From the NCBI RefSeq assembly GCF_036345915.1, contig NZ_CP107785.1, positions 2,108,001 through 2,172,000 on the forward strand: a DNA stretch of 64,000 bases, read 5' to 3'. The position numbers were made by a program, and so were the translations under genes. Positions 35,570 to 43,083 of the stretch are shown piece by piece. The DNA is from Nocardia sp. NBC_00565. GTDB lineage: Bacteria > Actinomycetota > Actinomycetes > Mycobacteriales > Mycobacteriaceae. Position 1 is the stretch's first letter. Each line of letters starts with the position of its first letter. The notes under the pieces were generated by a model. That model had not been told where the DNA came from. It did no database searches and saw nothing but the letters and a program-made list of their open reading frames with translations.

Positions 35570-36723
35570 GCGGATGCCTCCTTGGACTGGTGCTCGAATT
35601 CGGCCCGGATGGCGGCGGTGTGCGCGCCGAGCGCGGGTACGGGTCCCATGGCGGGTGCCCAGCCGGCGACCTCGACCGGTGGAAGCAGTGCCCGCATGGT
35701 TCCGCCGGGTGTCGGTACCGGTCGCCAGCGGTCGCGTGCGGCGAGCTGCGGATGGTGGGTGAACTCCTCGGGGGTGCGCATTCGGGCGTTGGCGATGCCG
35801 GCCTCGTCGAGCAGCACGATCACCTGATCGGCGTCGAGGTCGGCGAACGCCTGCTCGAGCAGTTCGGCGAGTGCGGTGTCGTTGGCGACGCGATCGGTGT
35901 TGGTTGCGAAGCGCGGATCGGTGATCAGATCCGGCCGCCGCAACACCTCTCGGCACAGGGCCGACCATTCGCGTTCGTTCTGCACGCCCAGGAATACGGT
36001 CGCGTCGGCGGTGCGGTAAGGACCGTAGGGCGAGATCGATGGGTGCCGTGCGCCGGTCCGGCGCGGCGGTTCGTGGCTGTACATGGAGAAGTAGGCGGGC
36101 TGGCTCATCCATTCGCCGAGTGCGTCGATCATCGCCACGTGCAGCGCCGCGCCGGTTCCGGTGCGCGCCCGATCGTAGAGCGCGGCCAGGATACCGCTGT
36201 AGGCGTACATGCCGGTGGCCACATCGGCGATCGAAAACCCGGCCTTGGCAGGGGCTTCGGGTGTGCCAGTGGTTTCGAGCAGACCGGTCTCGCACTGTAC
36301 GAGCAGGTCGTAGGCCTTCTTCGTGTGATAGGGGCCGTCCGGTCCATAGCCGGATACCGAGCAGTGGATCAGCTCCGGACGGTTCGCGCGCAGGGTGTCG
36401 GCGTCGAGACCGAGCCGCTCGACCGCGCCGGGGACCAGATTCTGCACGATAACGTCGGCGCGGTCGATCATGGCGTCGAGCAGCCGCCGGTCCGCGGGTT
36501 CCTTGATGTCGAGTTCGACGCTTTCCTTGCCGCGGTTGAGCCAGACGAAGTAGCTGGATTCGCCGTGCACGGTCTGGTCGTAGTGGCGGGCGAAATCGCC
36601 GACGCCGGGGCGCTCGATCTTGATGACGCGGGCGCCGAGATCGGCGAGCTGGCGGGTGGCCAGCGGTGCGGCCACGGCCTGTTCGAGCGCGAGGACGGTA
36701 ATGTCTTCCAGTGGGCGGCGCAT
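35566..36723 (-). CDS. Class III CoA-transferase (CaiB/BaiF family)
   Basis: The 385-residue protein begins MRRPLEDITVLALEQAVAAPLATRQLADLGARVIKIERPG (in parts), the class III N-terminus. The catalytic Asp lies in FSIADVATGMYA. It moves CoA between a donor such as succinyl-CoA and a carboxylic acid. I chose the ATG at 36723 (GGAAGG upstream, family N-terminus); a GTG at 36765 overlapping the upstream stop is the alternative. Partners imply a dicarboxylate substrate (itaconate/mesaconate-like), by inference. Confidence 0.9.
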   Translation of the reverse strand: MRRPLEDITVLALEQAVAAPLATRQLADLGARVIKIERPGVGDFARHYDQTVHGESSYFVWLNRGKESVELDIKEPADRRLLDAMIDRADVIVQNLVPGAVERLGLDADTLRANRPELIHCSVSGYGPDGPYHTKKAYDLLVQCETGLLETTGTPEAPAKAGFSIADVATGMYAYSGILAALYDRARTGTGAALHVAMIDALGEWMSQPAYFSMYSHEPPRRTGARHPSISPYGPYRTADATVFLGVQNEREWSALCREVLRRPDLITDPRFATNTDRVANDTALAELLEQAFADLDADQVIVLLDEAGIANARMRTPEEFTHHPQLAARDRWRPVPTPGGTMRALLPPVEVAGWAPAMGPVPALGAHTAAIRAEFEHQSKEASA

Positions 36724-36761
36724 CCGGTGCTGCCTTCCGTGAGAGTTGTTGTCGGACAACG

Positions 36762-37916
36762 TCACTCGATGCGATTACGGCTGATCAGTTGACGGGCGAT
36801 GACGTTGCGCTGGATCTCGTTGGTGCCCTCGCCGACGATCATCAGCGGCGCGTCCCGGAAATACCGTTCGACGTCGAACTCCGTGGAATATCCGTACCCA
36901 CCGTGGATGCGTACGGCGTCGAGCGCGATCTGCATTGCGGTTTCGGAGGCGAACAGTTTCGCCATGCCCGCCTCCATATCGGCGCGTTCACCCGAGTCGT
37001 AGCGGCGCGCCGCGTACCGGACGAGCTGTCGCGCGGCGGTCAGCTTGGTCGCCATATCCGCCAGATAGTTGCCGATCGACTGGTGCTGCCAGATCTGTTT
37101 GCCGAAGCTCTCGCGCTGCTGTGCGTAGCGCAGCGAATCCTCGAGCGCCGCCTGTCCGACGCCCAAGGCGCGACACGCCACCTGGATCCGGCCGATCTCG
37201 AGACCGCGCATCATCTGTGCGAAGCCCGCGCCCTCGACCCCGCCGAGTACCGCCGAGGCAGGGACGCGCAGGTCGTCGAAGGTCAGCTCGCAACTCTCCA
37301 CGCCCTTGTAGCCGAGCTTGGGCAGATCACGCGAGACGATGAAGCCGGGCCCCTTCTCTACCAGCAGGATGCTGATACCGCGATGTGCGGGCTCCGCGGC
37401 GGGATCGGTCTTGCACAGCAGTGCGATCAGATCGGAATAGCGGGCGTTGCTGATCCAGGTCTTGGAGCCGTTGACGATGTACTCCGCGCCGTCGAGGCGC
37501 GCGGTGGTCCGCATCGCCTGCAGATCCGAGCCGCCGCCGGGTTCGGTCAGCGCCATCGTTGCCCGGATCGCGCCGGTGGCCATCTTCGGCAGATAGCGAT
37601 CCTGCTGTTCGCGAGTTCCGTAGTCCAGCAGCAGTTTCGAGACCACGGTGTGGCCGCCCATCGCGCCGGCCAGACTCATCCAGCCCCGCGCGAGCTCTTC
37701 GGTGACCGCCGCATAACACGGCGCGGATACCCGCGCCTCGCCCCACGGCTCCGGGATCGCCAGTCCGAAGATGCCCAACTGCTTCATCTGGTCGATCAGC
37801 TTTTCCGGATAGGTATTGGTGTGGTCGAGCTCCTGTGCGACCGGCTTGACCTCCCGGTTCACGAAATCGCGGACGACGGCGACGATCGCGGTCTCCTCTT
37901 CGTCGAGCTCGTCCAT
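36762..37916 (-). CDS. Acyl-CoA dehydrogenase
   Basis: The 384-residue FAD enzyme shows ALTEPGGGSDLQAMRTTA, the ACAD FAD motif, and the C-terminal RDAPLMIVGEGTNEIQRNVIAR with the glutamate base in the VGEGTNE region. The ATG at 37916 is preceded by GAGAGG; an upstream in-frame start would add 19 unconserved residues. First gene of the operon with the CoA-transferase and hydratase, divergent from LysR. A short- or branched-chain substrate is likely. Confidence 0.92.
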   Translation of the reverse strand: MDELDEEETAIVAVVRDFVNREVKPVAQELDHTNTYPEKLIDQMKQLGIFGLAIPEPWGEARVSAPCYAAVTEELARGWMSLAGAMGGHTVVSKLLLDYGTREQQDRYLPKMATGAIRATMALTEPGGGSDLQAMRTTARLDGAEYIVNGSKTWISNARYSDLIALLCKTDPAAEPAHRGISILLVEKGPGFIVSRDLPKLGYKGVESCELTFDDLRVPASAVLGGVEGAGFAQMMRGLEIGRIQVACRALGVGQAALEDSLRYAQQRESFGKQIWQHQSIGNYLADMATKLTAARQLVRYAARRYDSGERADMEAGMAKLFASETAMQIALDAVRIHGGYGYSTEFDVERYFRDAPLMIVGEGTNEIQRNVIARQLISRNRIE

Positions 37917-37963
37917 GCGCCATCCTCTCGCCGCCGAGTGCGGAACCCGGCATACACCACGCC

Positions 37964-38027
37964 TAAGTATCAAGTACCACCATCATGGGAGCTAATATCT
38001 GGGGACGTAAAATGCCAATTCTTGATA
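37964..38027. promoter_or_regulatory. Divergent LysR control region with TATCAAG/CTTGATA half-sites
   Basis: TATCAAG (37968) and its inverse CTTGATA (38021) flank the AT-rich centre of the 146-bp region between the acyl-CoA dehydrogenase and LysR genes. The left site lies inside a T-N11-A pattern (37964-37976). Likely binding region of the LysR protein; only pattern-based. Confidence 0.4.
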
Positions 38028-38062
38028 GTGCTATGCCGGTGCGGGATGGTCAGGAGGAACGA

Positions 38063-39004
38063 ATGGAGTTCAAGCAGCTCACGGCATTGGTGACGGTTGC
38101 CGAGGTGGGCAGTGTGACCAGAGCCGCGGAGTTACTGCATCTCGTCCAACCGGCGGTCACCCGGCAGATCCGTCTGCTCGAACAAGAATTGGGTGTCGCG
38201 CTGTTCGAGCGCACCCGGCAGGGCATGCGCCCGACCGAGGCGGGTGCCGTCATGGTCGAACGCGCGCGCCGCGCCCTGCACGAACTCGACCGGGCCCGCG
38301 CCGAGATCCGACCGACACCGGGCGTGGTGACCGGCATCGTCATCGTCGGCCTGTTGGAAAGCGCCGCCGACTTGCTCACCGAGCCACTGGTCACGGCCGT
38401 GCTGCGCGACCATCCCGGCATCGAATTGCGAGTGCTCACCGGATATTCCGGACATCTGCAGCGCTGGCTCGACGACGGCGACCTGGACCTGAGCCTGTTG
38501 TACAACCTGACCAGCACACCCTCGCTCAATGTCGAACCGCTGGCCAGCGAACGGCTGTGGGCCGCCGCCCCGCCCGAGGCAGGCTTGCGCGCGGATCGGC
38601 CCGTCTCGCTCGCGGAGGTCGCCGCGCATCCGATGGTGATGCCCGCGCCGGGGCACGCCTTACGCGCCCTCATCGATGGTGGCGCGAAGGATGTCGAGGT
38701 GACCTTCGAGGTGGCCGTCCAGACGAATTCGCTACGCCTGCAGAAACTGCTGGTACGCGGCGGGCACGGCTGGACCATCCTGCCCGGCGTCGGCATCGCG
38801 GAGGACGTCGCCGCCGGGGCGCTCAGCGCCGCACCGCTGCGCGATCCGGAGATCTGGCGGTGGATCGTTCTGGGCATCCCGCGTGCCGGGCGGGTACCGG
38901 CCGCCGCGGCGGTGGTCGCGGCCGAACTCGTGCGGCAGGTGCGCACCGCGGTGGAGGAGCGACGCTGGCCTTCCGCGATATGCCATCGAGAAATACAGGT
39001 ATAG
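38063..39004 (+). CDS. LysR-family regulator
   Basis: The 313-residue protein has its helix-turn-helix in GSVTRAAELLHLVQPAVTRQI and a complete effector-binding domain. The ATG at 38063 is chosen because CAGGAGGA precedes it and the family normally begins MEFKQL; an upstream in-frame ATG would add 26 residues overlapping the promoter region. Its divergent placement makes the acyl-CoA dehydrogenase operon the likely target. Confidence 0.93.
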   Translation: MEFKQLTALVTVAEVGSVTRAAELLHLVQPAVTRQIRLLEQELGVALFERTRQGMRPTEAGAVMVERARRALHELDRARAEIRPTPGVVTGIVIVGLLESAADLLTEPLVTAVLRDHPGIELRVLTGYSGHLQRWLDDGDLDLSLLYNLTSTPSLNVEPLASERLWAAAPPEAGLRADRPVSLAEVAAHPMVMPAPGHALRALIDGGAKDVEVTFEVAVQTNSLRLQKLLVRGGHGWTILPGVGIAEDVAAGALSAAPLRDPEIWRWIVLGIPRAGRVPAAAAVVAAELVRQVRTAVEERRWPSAICHREIQV

Positions 39005-39044
39005 CGACTTTTTATTTTTCAAGTGTGTCCATCATCGCTCATGA

Positions 39045-39512
39045 TGTGTATATATCGCCGTCCAGGCCGCGCACCGAGCGTTCACCTCTGGTCCCTGGTC
39101 CGAGCTCACCGCGAGCGCCCGTGGCGCGCTGCTGCGCCGCCTCGGCGACGTGATCGCCGAGCACGCACGGCATTTGGCCGAGCTCGAGGTCTTCGGACCG
39201 GTCCTGTCGGTGATCGGATTCCACGACGAGGACGACGCCCTCGCCCTCGCCAACGACGTCCGCTTCGGCCTCGGCGCCGGCGTCTGGACCAGCGATATCG
39301 GCAGAGCGCTGCGCATGGCCGAGCGCATCCGATCGGGCACGGTCTGGGTGAATACCTACCGTGCCCTCAGCTATATGGCGCCGTTCGGTGGCGTCAAGGA
39401 TTCCGGAATCGGTCGCGAGAACGGCATCGCCGCGGTCGAGGAATACCTCGAGACCAAGACCGTCTGGATCAATTCCGGCGCACCCGTCGGAAATCCCTTC
39501 GTGCTCCGCTGA
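39045..39512 (+). pseudogene. Aldehyde dehydrogenase remnant with large internal deletion
   Basis: An in-frame run without a proper start reads VQAAHRAFTSGPWSELTAS, typical of ALDH residues around 55-95, then passes at AELE|VFGPVLSV directly into the C-terminal region from about residue 385 (GLGAGVWTSDIGRA, GTVWVNTYRA, PFGGVKDSGIGRE). The first 50 or so residues, the catalytic Cys and Glu and most of the NAD-binding domain are gone, so it cannot be active. ATG 39150 could still express a 120-residue stub. Confidence 0.88.
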
Positions 39513-39542
39513 ATTGTGCGATTGCGATCGGTTGGCCCGTGT

Positions 39543-40643
39543 TCAGGGCAGGTCGACGATCTCGACCCAGTTGGGGTCGCCGCCGACGTCTATGTGCTGG
39601 TGTGGTGTGAGCGCGCCGGTGTCGTGGTCGATCGTGTAAATGGTGATGGCATTGGACTTTTCACCGGCAGCGATGAGATATTCGCCGCGCGGGTCGATAC
39701 CGAAGCCGCGGGGCTGGGTCTCGGTGGGCGTATGACCGAGGAGGCGCAGCGCGCCGGTGGCCTCGTCTATCCGGAATCCGGCGATCGTGTTGGAAGTTCG
39801 CTCGGCGACGTAGAGCAGCCGGCCGTCCGGGGTGATGTGCAGGTCGGAGGTCGCGGGGGCCGGGCCCGAAAAGTCCGACGGCAGTACAGATGTGGAGTCC
39901 AAGAGTGTGAGTGTGCCGGTGCCGGCATCGAATCGGTAGGTGTTCACGGTCCCGTCCAATTCGTTGGTGCCGTAGACGAACTGGCCGCCGGGGTGGAAGA
40001 GCAGGTGTCGCGGGCCCGCGCCGGATCTGGTCGCGACGCCGGCGGGTTGATTCGGGGTGAGCTTTCCGGTGGCCGGATCGAATCGGAACTGCAGGATCGT
40101 GTCCCCGCCGAGCGTGGCGGCGAATACGTATCGGTTGGACGGGTCGGTGATGATCGAATGGGCATGTGGCGGTGTCGCGATGACGTCGATCGGATCCGTG
40201 ACCACGTGGCCGGTCGCGTCGATCGGGTTCACCGAGATCTTGTCGCCGGTGTAGGAGGCGGCGAACAGGAAGCGGCCGGTTCGGTCGGTCGACAGATACG
40301 CCATATTGTCGGCCAGAGCCACTGGTGCGGTGGGGTTCGCGAGCCCGTTCTTCGAGTCGATGGCAAGGGCCACCACCGAATACGGCGTCGAGCGCAAAGC
40401 GGCGTAGAGGAAACGACGGTCCGGGCCGACCGTCAGCGGCATCACCTTGCCGCCGACGGCCACCCGGTCCACCGCGGTCACCGAGCCGGTGCTGTTGTCC
40501 AGACGCAGCACCGAGATGTCCGCACTATCGGCATTGGACACATACACCATCGTCTCGACCGCGGCGGGTCGATCCGCGCTGCAGGCCATGAGGCCGGTGG
40601 CGCCGATGAGTCCAGCGAATACGCTGTTCAGGATGCGGGACAT
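39543..40643 (-). CDS. Lipoprotein lactonase, seven-bladed beta-propeller (YbhE/Pgl family)
   Basis: The 366-residue protein has an N-terminal lipoprotein signal ending LMACS (Cys about 21) and repeated propeller blades with HITPDGRLLYVAERTSN- and FRFDPATGKLTP-type motifs. The family includes 6-phosphogluconolactonase and aldonolactonases. Placement beside a galactarate/talarate dehydratase suggests opening of an aldarate lactone. Export is odd for a catabolic enzyme and would mean lactones are opened outside the membrane. Confidence 0.9.
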   Translation of the reverse strand: MSRILNSVFAGLIGATGLMACSADRPAAVETMVYVSNADSADISVLRLDNSTGSVTAVDRVAVGGKVMPLTVGPDRRFLYAALRSTPYSVVALAIDSKNGLANPTAPVALADNMAYLSTDRTGRFLFAASYTGDKISVNPIDATGHVVTDPIDVIATPPHAHSIITDPSNRYVFAATLGGDTILQFRFDPATGKLTPNQPAGVATRSGAGPRHLLFHPGGQFVYGTNELDGTVNTYRFDAGTGTLTLLDSTSVLPSDFSGPAPATSDLHITPDGRLLYVAERTSNTIAGFRIDEATGALRLLGHTPTETQPRGFGIDPRGEYLIAAGEKSNAITIYTIDHDTGALTPHQHIDVGGDPNWVEIVDLP

Positions 40644-40720
40644 CAGCTGGTCTCCGTAACTTCCGGGATAGGTTGCGCCCCGGCACTACTCCGTGTCGGC
40701 GACGCGGGTGTGGTTCGGCT

Positions 40721-41863
40721 TCAGGATCCGATGTGGTGTTCGGCGACGGTCCAGGCACGGGCCTGGTCGCTGATGGTCACGCCGAGGCCGGGGCGGGCCG
40801 ACAGGTGCATGCGGCCGCCGGCGATCTCGAGGCGCTCGTTGAACAGCGGGTCGAACCATTCGAAGTGCTCGACCCACGGCTCGCGTGGATAGGCTGCGGC
40901 CAGGTGGACATGCACCTCCATGACGAAATGCGGTGCCAGTTGGAGGTTCTTGCGGTCGGCCAGCGCCATGATCTCGAGGAAGCGGGTGATACCGCCGACC
41001 CGCGGTGCGTCCGGCTGCACGATATCGATACCGGTCCGGATGAGTTCGGCGTGTTCGGCGACGCTGGTGAGCATTTCGCCGGTCGCGATCGGGGTGTCGA
41101 AGGTGTTCGCCAACTGGGCGTGACCCTCGAAATCGTAAGCGTCGAGCGGTTCTTCGATCCACACCAGTCCGTGCGGGTCGAAGGCCCGGCACATGCGTCG
41201 CGCCGTCGGCCGGTCCCACTGCTGGTTGGCGTCGATCATCAACGGCACGGCGTCACCGACCTTTTCCCGGACCGCGGTGACCCGGGCCAGGTCGACGCGG
41301 TTGTCCGGATGGCCGACCTTGATCTTGATACCCGCGATGCCACGGTCGAGCGATTCGGTCGCCCGGTCGAGTACTTCCTCGATCGGTGCGTGCAGGAAGC
41401 CGCCGGAGGTGTTGTAGCAGCGCACCGAATCGCGGTGTGCGCCGAGTAGTTTGGCCAGTGGCAGTCCGGCGCGCTTGGCCTTCAGATCCCACAGTGCGAC
41501 GTCGAAGGCGGCGATCGCTTGTACGGATAGTCCGCTGCGGCCGACGGAGGCTCCGGCCCACATGAGTTTGTCCCAGATCTTGGCGATGTCGCTGGGGTCT
41601 TCGCCGAGCAGGGCCGGTGCGAGTTCGCGGGCGTGGGCGAATTGGCCGGGTCCGCCTGCGCGTTTGGAGTAGCTGATGCCGATGCCTTGCAGTCCGGCGG
41701 CGGTGGTGATCTCGGCGAAGAGTACGGCTACTTCGGTCATCGGTTTTTGTCGGCCGGTGAGCACCTTGGCGTCGCTGATGCCGGTGGGCAGCGGCAAGGT
41801 GACCGAGGAAATCTTGACGCCGGTAATCCGGTCGAGTTTCGCCGAATCCGTTGTGCTGTTCAT
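40721..41863 (-). CDS. Galactarate/L-talarate dehydratase-like enolase-superfamily enzyme
   Basis: The 380-residue protein has the KxK base in GIKIKVG, magnesium ligands in LMIDANQQW, VWIEEPLDAYD and ATGEMLTS, and the His base in APHFVMEVHVHLAAAYP. These segments closely follow the TalrD/GalrD subgroup, which removes water from galactarate or L-talarate to give 5-keto-4-deoxyglucarate, the substrate of the KdgD encoded immediately upstream. It sits in one operon with KdgD (15-bp gap). Confidence 0.9.
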   Translation of the reverse strand: MNSTTDSAKLDRITGVKISSVTLPLPTGISDAKVLTGRQKPMTEVAVLFAEITTAAGLQGIGISYSKRAGGPGQFAHARELAPALLGEDPSDIAKIWDKLMWAGASVGRSGLSVQAIAAFDVALWDLKAKRAGLPLAKLLGAHRDSVRCYNTSGGFLHAPIEEVLDRATESLDRGIAGIKIKVGHPDNRVDLARVTAVREKVGDAVPLMIDANQQWDRPTARRMCRAFDPHGLVWIEEPLDAYDFEGHAQLANTFDTPIATGEMLTSVAEHAELIRTGIDIVQPDAPRVGGITRFLEIMALADRKNLQLAPHFVMEVHVHLAAAYPREPWVEHFEWFDPLFNERLEIAGGRMHLSARPGLGVTISDQARAWTVAEHHIGS

Positions 41864-41877
41864 TCGAATCTCCCTAA

Positions 41878-42810
41878 TCAGGCAATGGTTTCAGCGAGTG
41901 CCGTGGCCTCGACGAGCGTGGTCAGCTCGGCGAGTTCGGCCGCGGTGAGATCGGTCAGCGGGGGACGCACCGGACTCGCGGGGCGCCCGGCTGCGGCCAA
42001 ACCCGCTTTGACGATGGATACCGCGTATCCGGGCCGTCGGTCGCGGATGGCGAGATAGGGGATGACGAAATTACGCAGATGTTCGTATACGGTCACCCGG
42101 TCACGCGCGCGCACCGCGGTATAGAAGTCGAGCGCGAATTCTGGAACGAAATTGAAGATCGCCGACGAATACGTGGTCACACCCATTTCGGCATAGGGCA
42201 GGGCGAAGGTTTCCGCGGTGGGTAGTCCACCGATGTAGGTGAGCCGGTCGCCGAGGCGGGTGTAGATCCGCGTCATCGTCTCGATATTGCCGACGCCGTC
42301 CTTGAAGCCGATCAGGTTCGGGCACCGGTCGGCCATCCGGGCCACGGTCACGTCATCACAGGTGGCGTTGGCGCGGCTGTAGAAGATCACCCCGAGCGAG
42401 GTGGCCGCGCAGACCGCGGCCACATGCTCGATGAGGCCCTCCGGCGCGGCTTCGACGAGATACGGCGGGAGCAGCAGAATGCCATCCGCGCCCGCCGCTT
42501 CGGCGGCCTCGGCCTGCTCCACCGCGACCGCCGTACCCGCCGTCGCGGGCGCGATCACGGGGACCCGGCCCGCGGTTTCGTCGACCGCCGCCCGCACCAC
42601 CCGGTCGATCTCGCCGGATGTCAGCGAGAAGCCCTCGCCGGTGCCACCCGCCGCGAACAGGCCCGCGACGTCGTACTCGGCCAACCAGCCGATGTGATCG
42701 CGATATGCGGACTCGTCGAAGGCGAGTTCGGCATCGAAATGGGTGACCGGGAACGAGAGCAACCCGCGGCCGAGAGCGGGCCCGAGTTCCTGCGCGGATA
42801 GACCTGACAC
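41878..42810 (-). CDS. kdgD: 5-dehydro-4-deoxyglucarate dehydratase (decarboxylating)
   Basis: The 310-residue DapA/NAL-family protein has [10 protein letters not shown], Schiff-base Lys in [10 protein letters not shown], and Tyr in [10 protein letters not shown]. These match KdgD, which converts 5-keto-4-deoxyglucarate to 2-oxoglutarate semialdehyde, CO2 and water. GTG start with AAGGAGGA. It is the first gene of the minus-strand aldarate operon. The semialdehyde dehydrogenase needed next is not intact in this window. Confidence 0.93.
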   Translation of the reverse strand: MSGLSAQELGPALGRGLLSFPVTHFDAELAFDESAYRDHIGWLAEYDVAGLFAAGGTGEGFSLTSGEIDRVVRAAVDETAGRVPVIAPATAGTAVAVEQAEAAEAAGADGILLLPPYLVEAAPEGLIEHVAAVCAATSLGVIFYSRANATCDDVTVARMADRCPNLIGFKDGVGNIETMTRIYTRLGDRLTYIGGLPTAETFALPYAEMGVTTYSSAIFNFVPEFALDFYTAVRARDRVTVYEHLRNFVIPYLAIRDRRPGYAVSIVKAGLAAAGRPASPVRPPLTDLTAAELAELTTLVEATALAETIA

Positions 42811-42865
42811 GGACGGTGTCCTCCTTGTTGGGCGATTCGATGTGTTGAAGGTAAGCCGCCATTTT

Positions 42866-43006
42866 GATACCGGTCCAACATTCGTTCGGCATCATCTGAT
42901 ACCTGCTCGGCATATTGAATTTCTCTGGCCGGACAAATTGGGCGCAGCCAAGGGTTGATGCCTTTTTGGGTATCGCTCAATACCAAATTAGTGTTCGACG
43001 GGTATC
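42866..43006. promoter_or_regulatory. Two inverted pairs of GATACC/GGTATC elements, each pair 32 bp apart
   Basis: GATACC occurs at 42866 and 42898, and GGTATC at 42969 and 43001. The spacing within each pair is exactly 32 bp, about three helical turns, and the second pair extends to a 10-bp direct repeat GGGTATCGCT. The pairs point in opposite senses in the 273-bp region between kdgD and the divergent transporter. This looks like a two-sided operator for one regulator. Confidence 0.6.
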
Positions 43007-43083
43007 GCTTCCGCGCTTTAGCCTCCTTGCACGTCGAGTTGTGGGTGATGCAGACCACACTCGCTGGTCATAGGAGGACGACG

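Larger units (their letters stand above)
35403..35570 (-). repeat. MIRU-like 80-bp tandem repeat (two copies plus 8-bp end)
   Basis: Copies at 35403-35482 and 35483-35562 differ at two positions (about 78/80 identical), and the next bases begin a third copy. Each unit, read on the minus strand, is a start-to-stop mini-ORF. Because 80 is not a multiple of three, each copy shifts frame and its stop overlaps the next start. The element links the CoA-transferase stop to the hydratase start. This is the architecture described for mycobacterial MIRUs, in a different sequence. Confidence 0.9.

Noticed and set aside
35590..36792. Long plus-strand open frame opposite the CoA-transferase
   Set aside because: No recognisable domain; the minus strand encodes a complete class III CoA-transferase with catalytic Asp.
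39150..39512. A real 120-residue protein from the aldehyde dehydrogenase remnant
   Set aside because: Its N-terminus joins two distant parts of the ALDH fold and homologous coding sequence continues upstream without a start, so a deletion remnant explains it better.
39045..39512. Remnant specifically of a 2-oxoglutarate semialdehyde dehydrogenase
   Set aside because: The surviving C-terminal part does not clearly match that subgroup; proximity alone is not enough to name it.
39516..40892. 458-codon plus-strand frame opposite the lactonase
   Set aside because: Gly/Val/Arg-rich shadow; the minus-strand propeller lactonase with lipobox is convincing.
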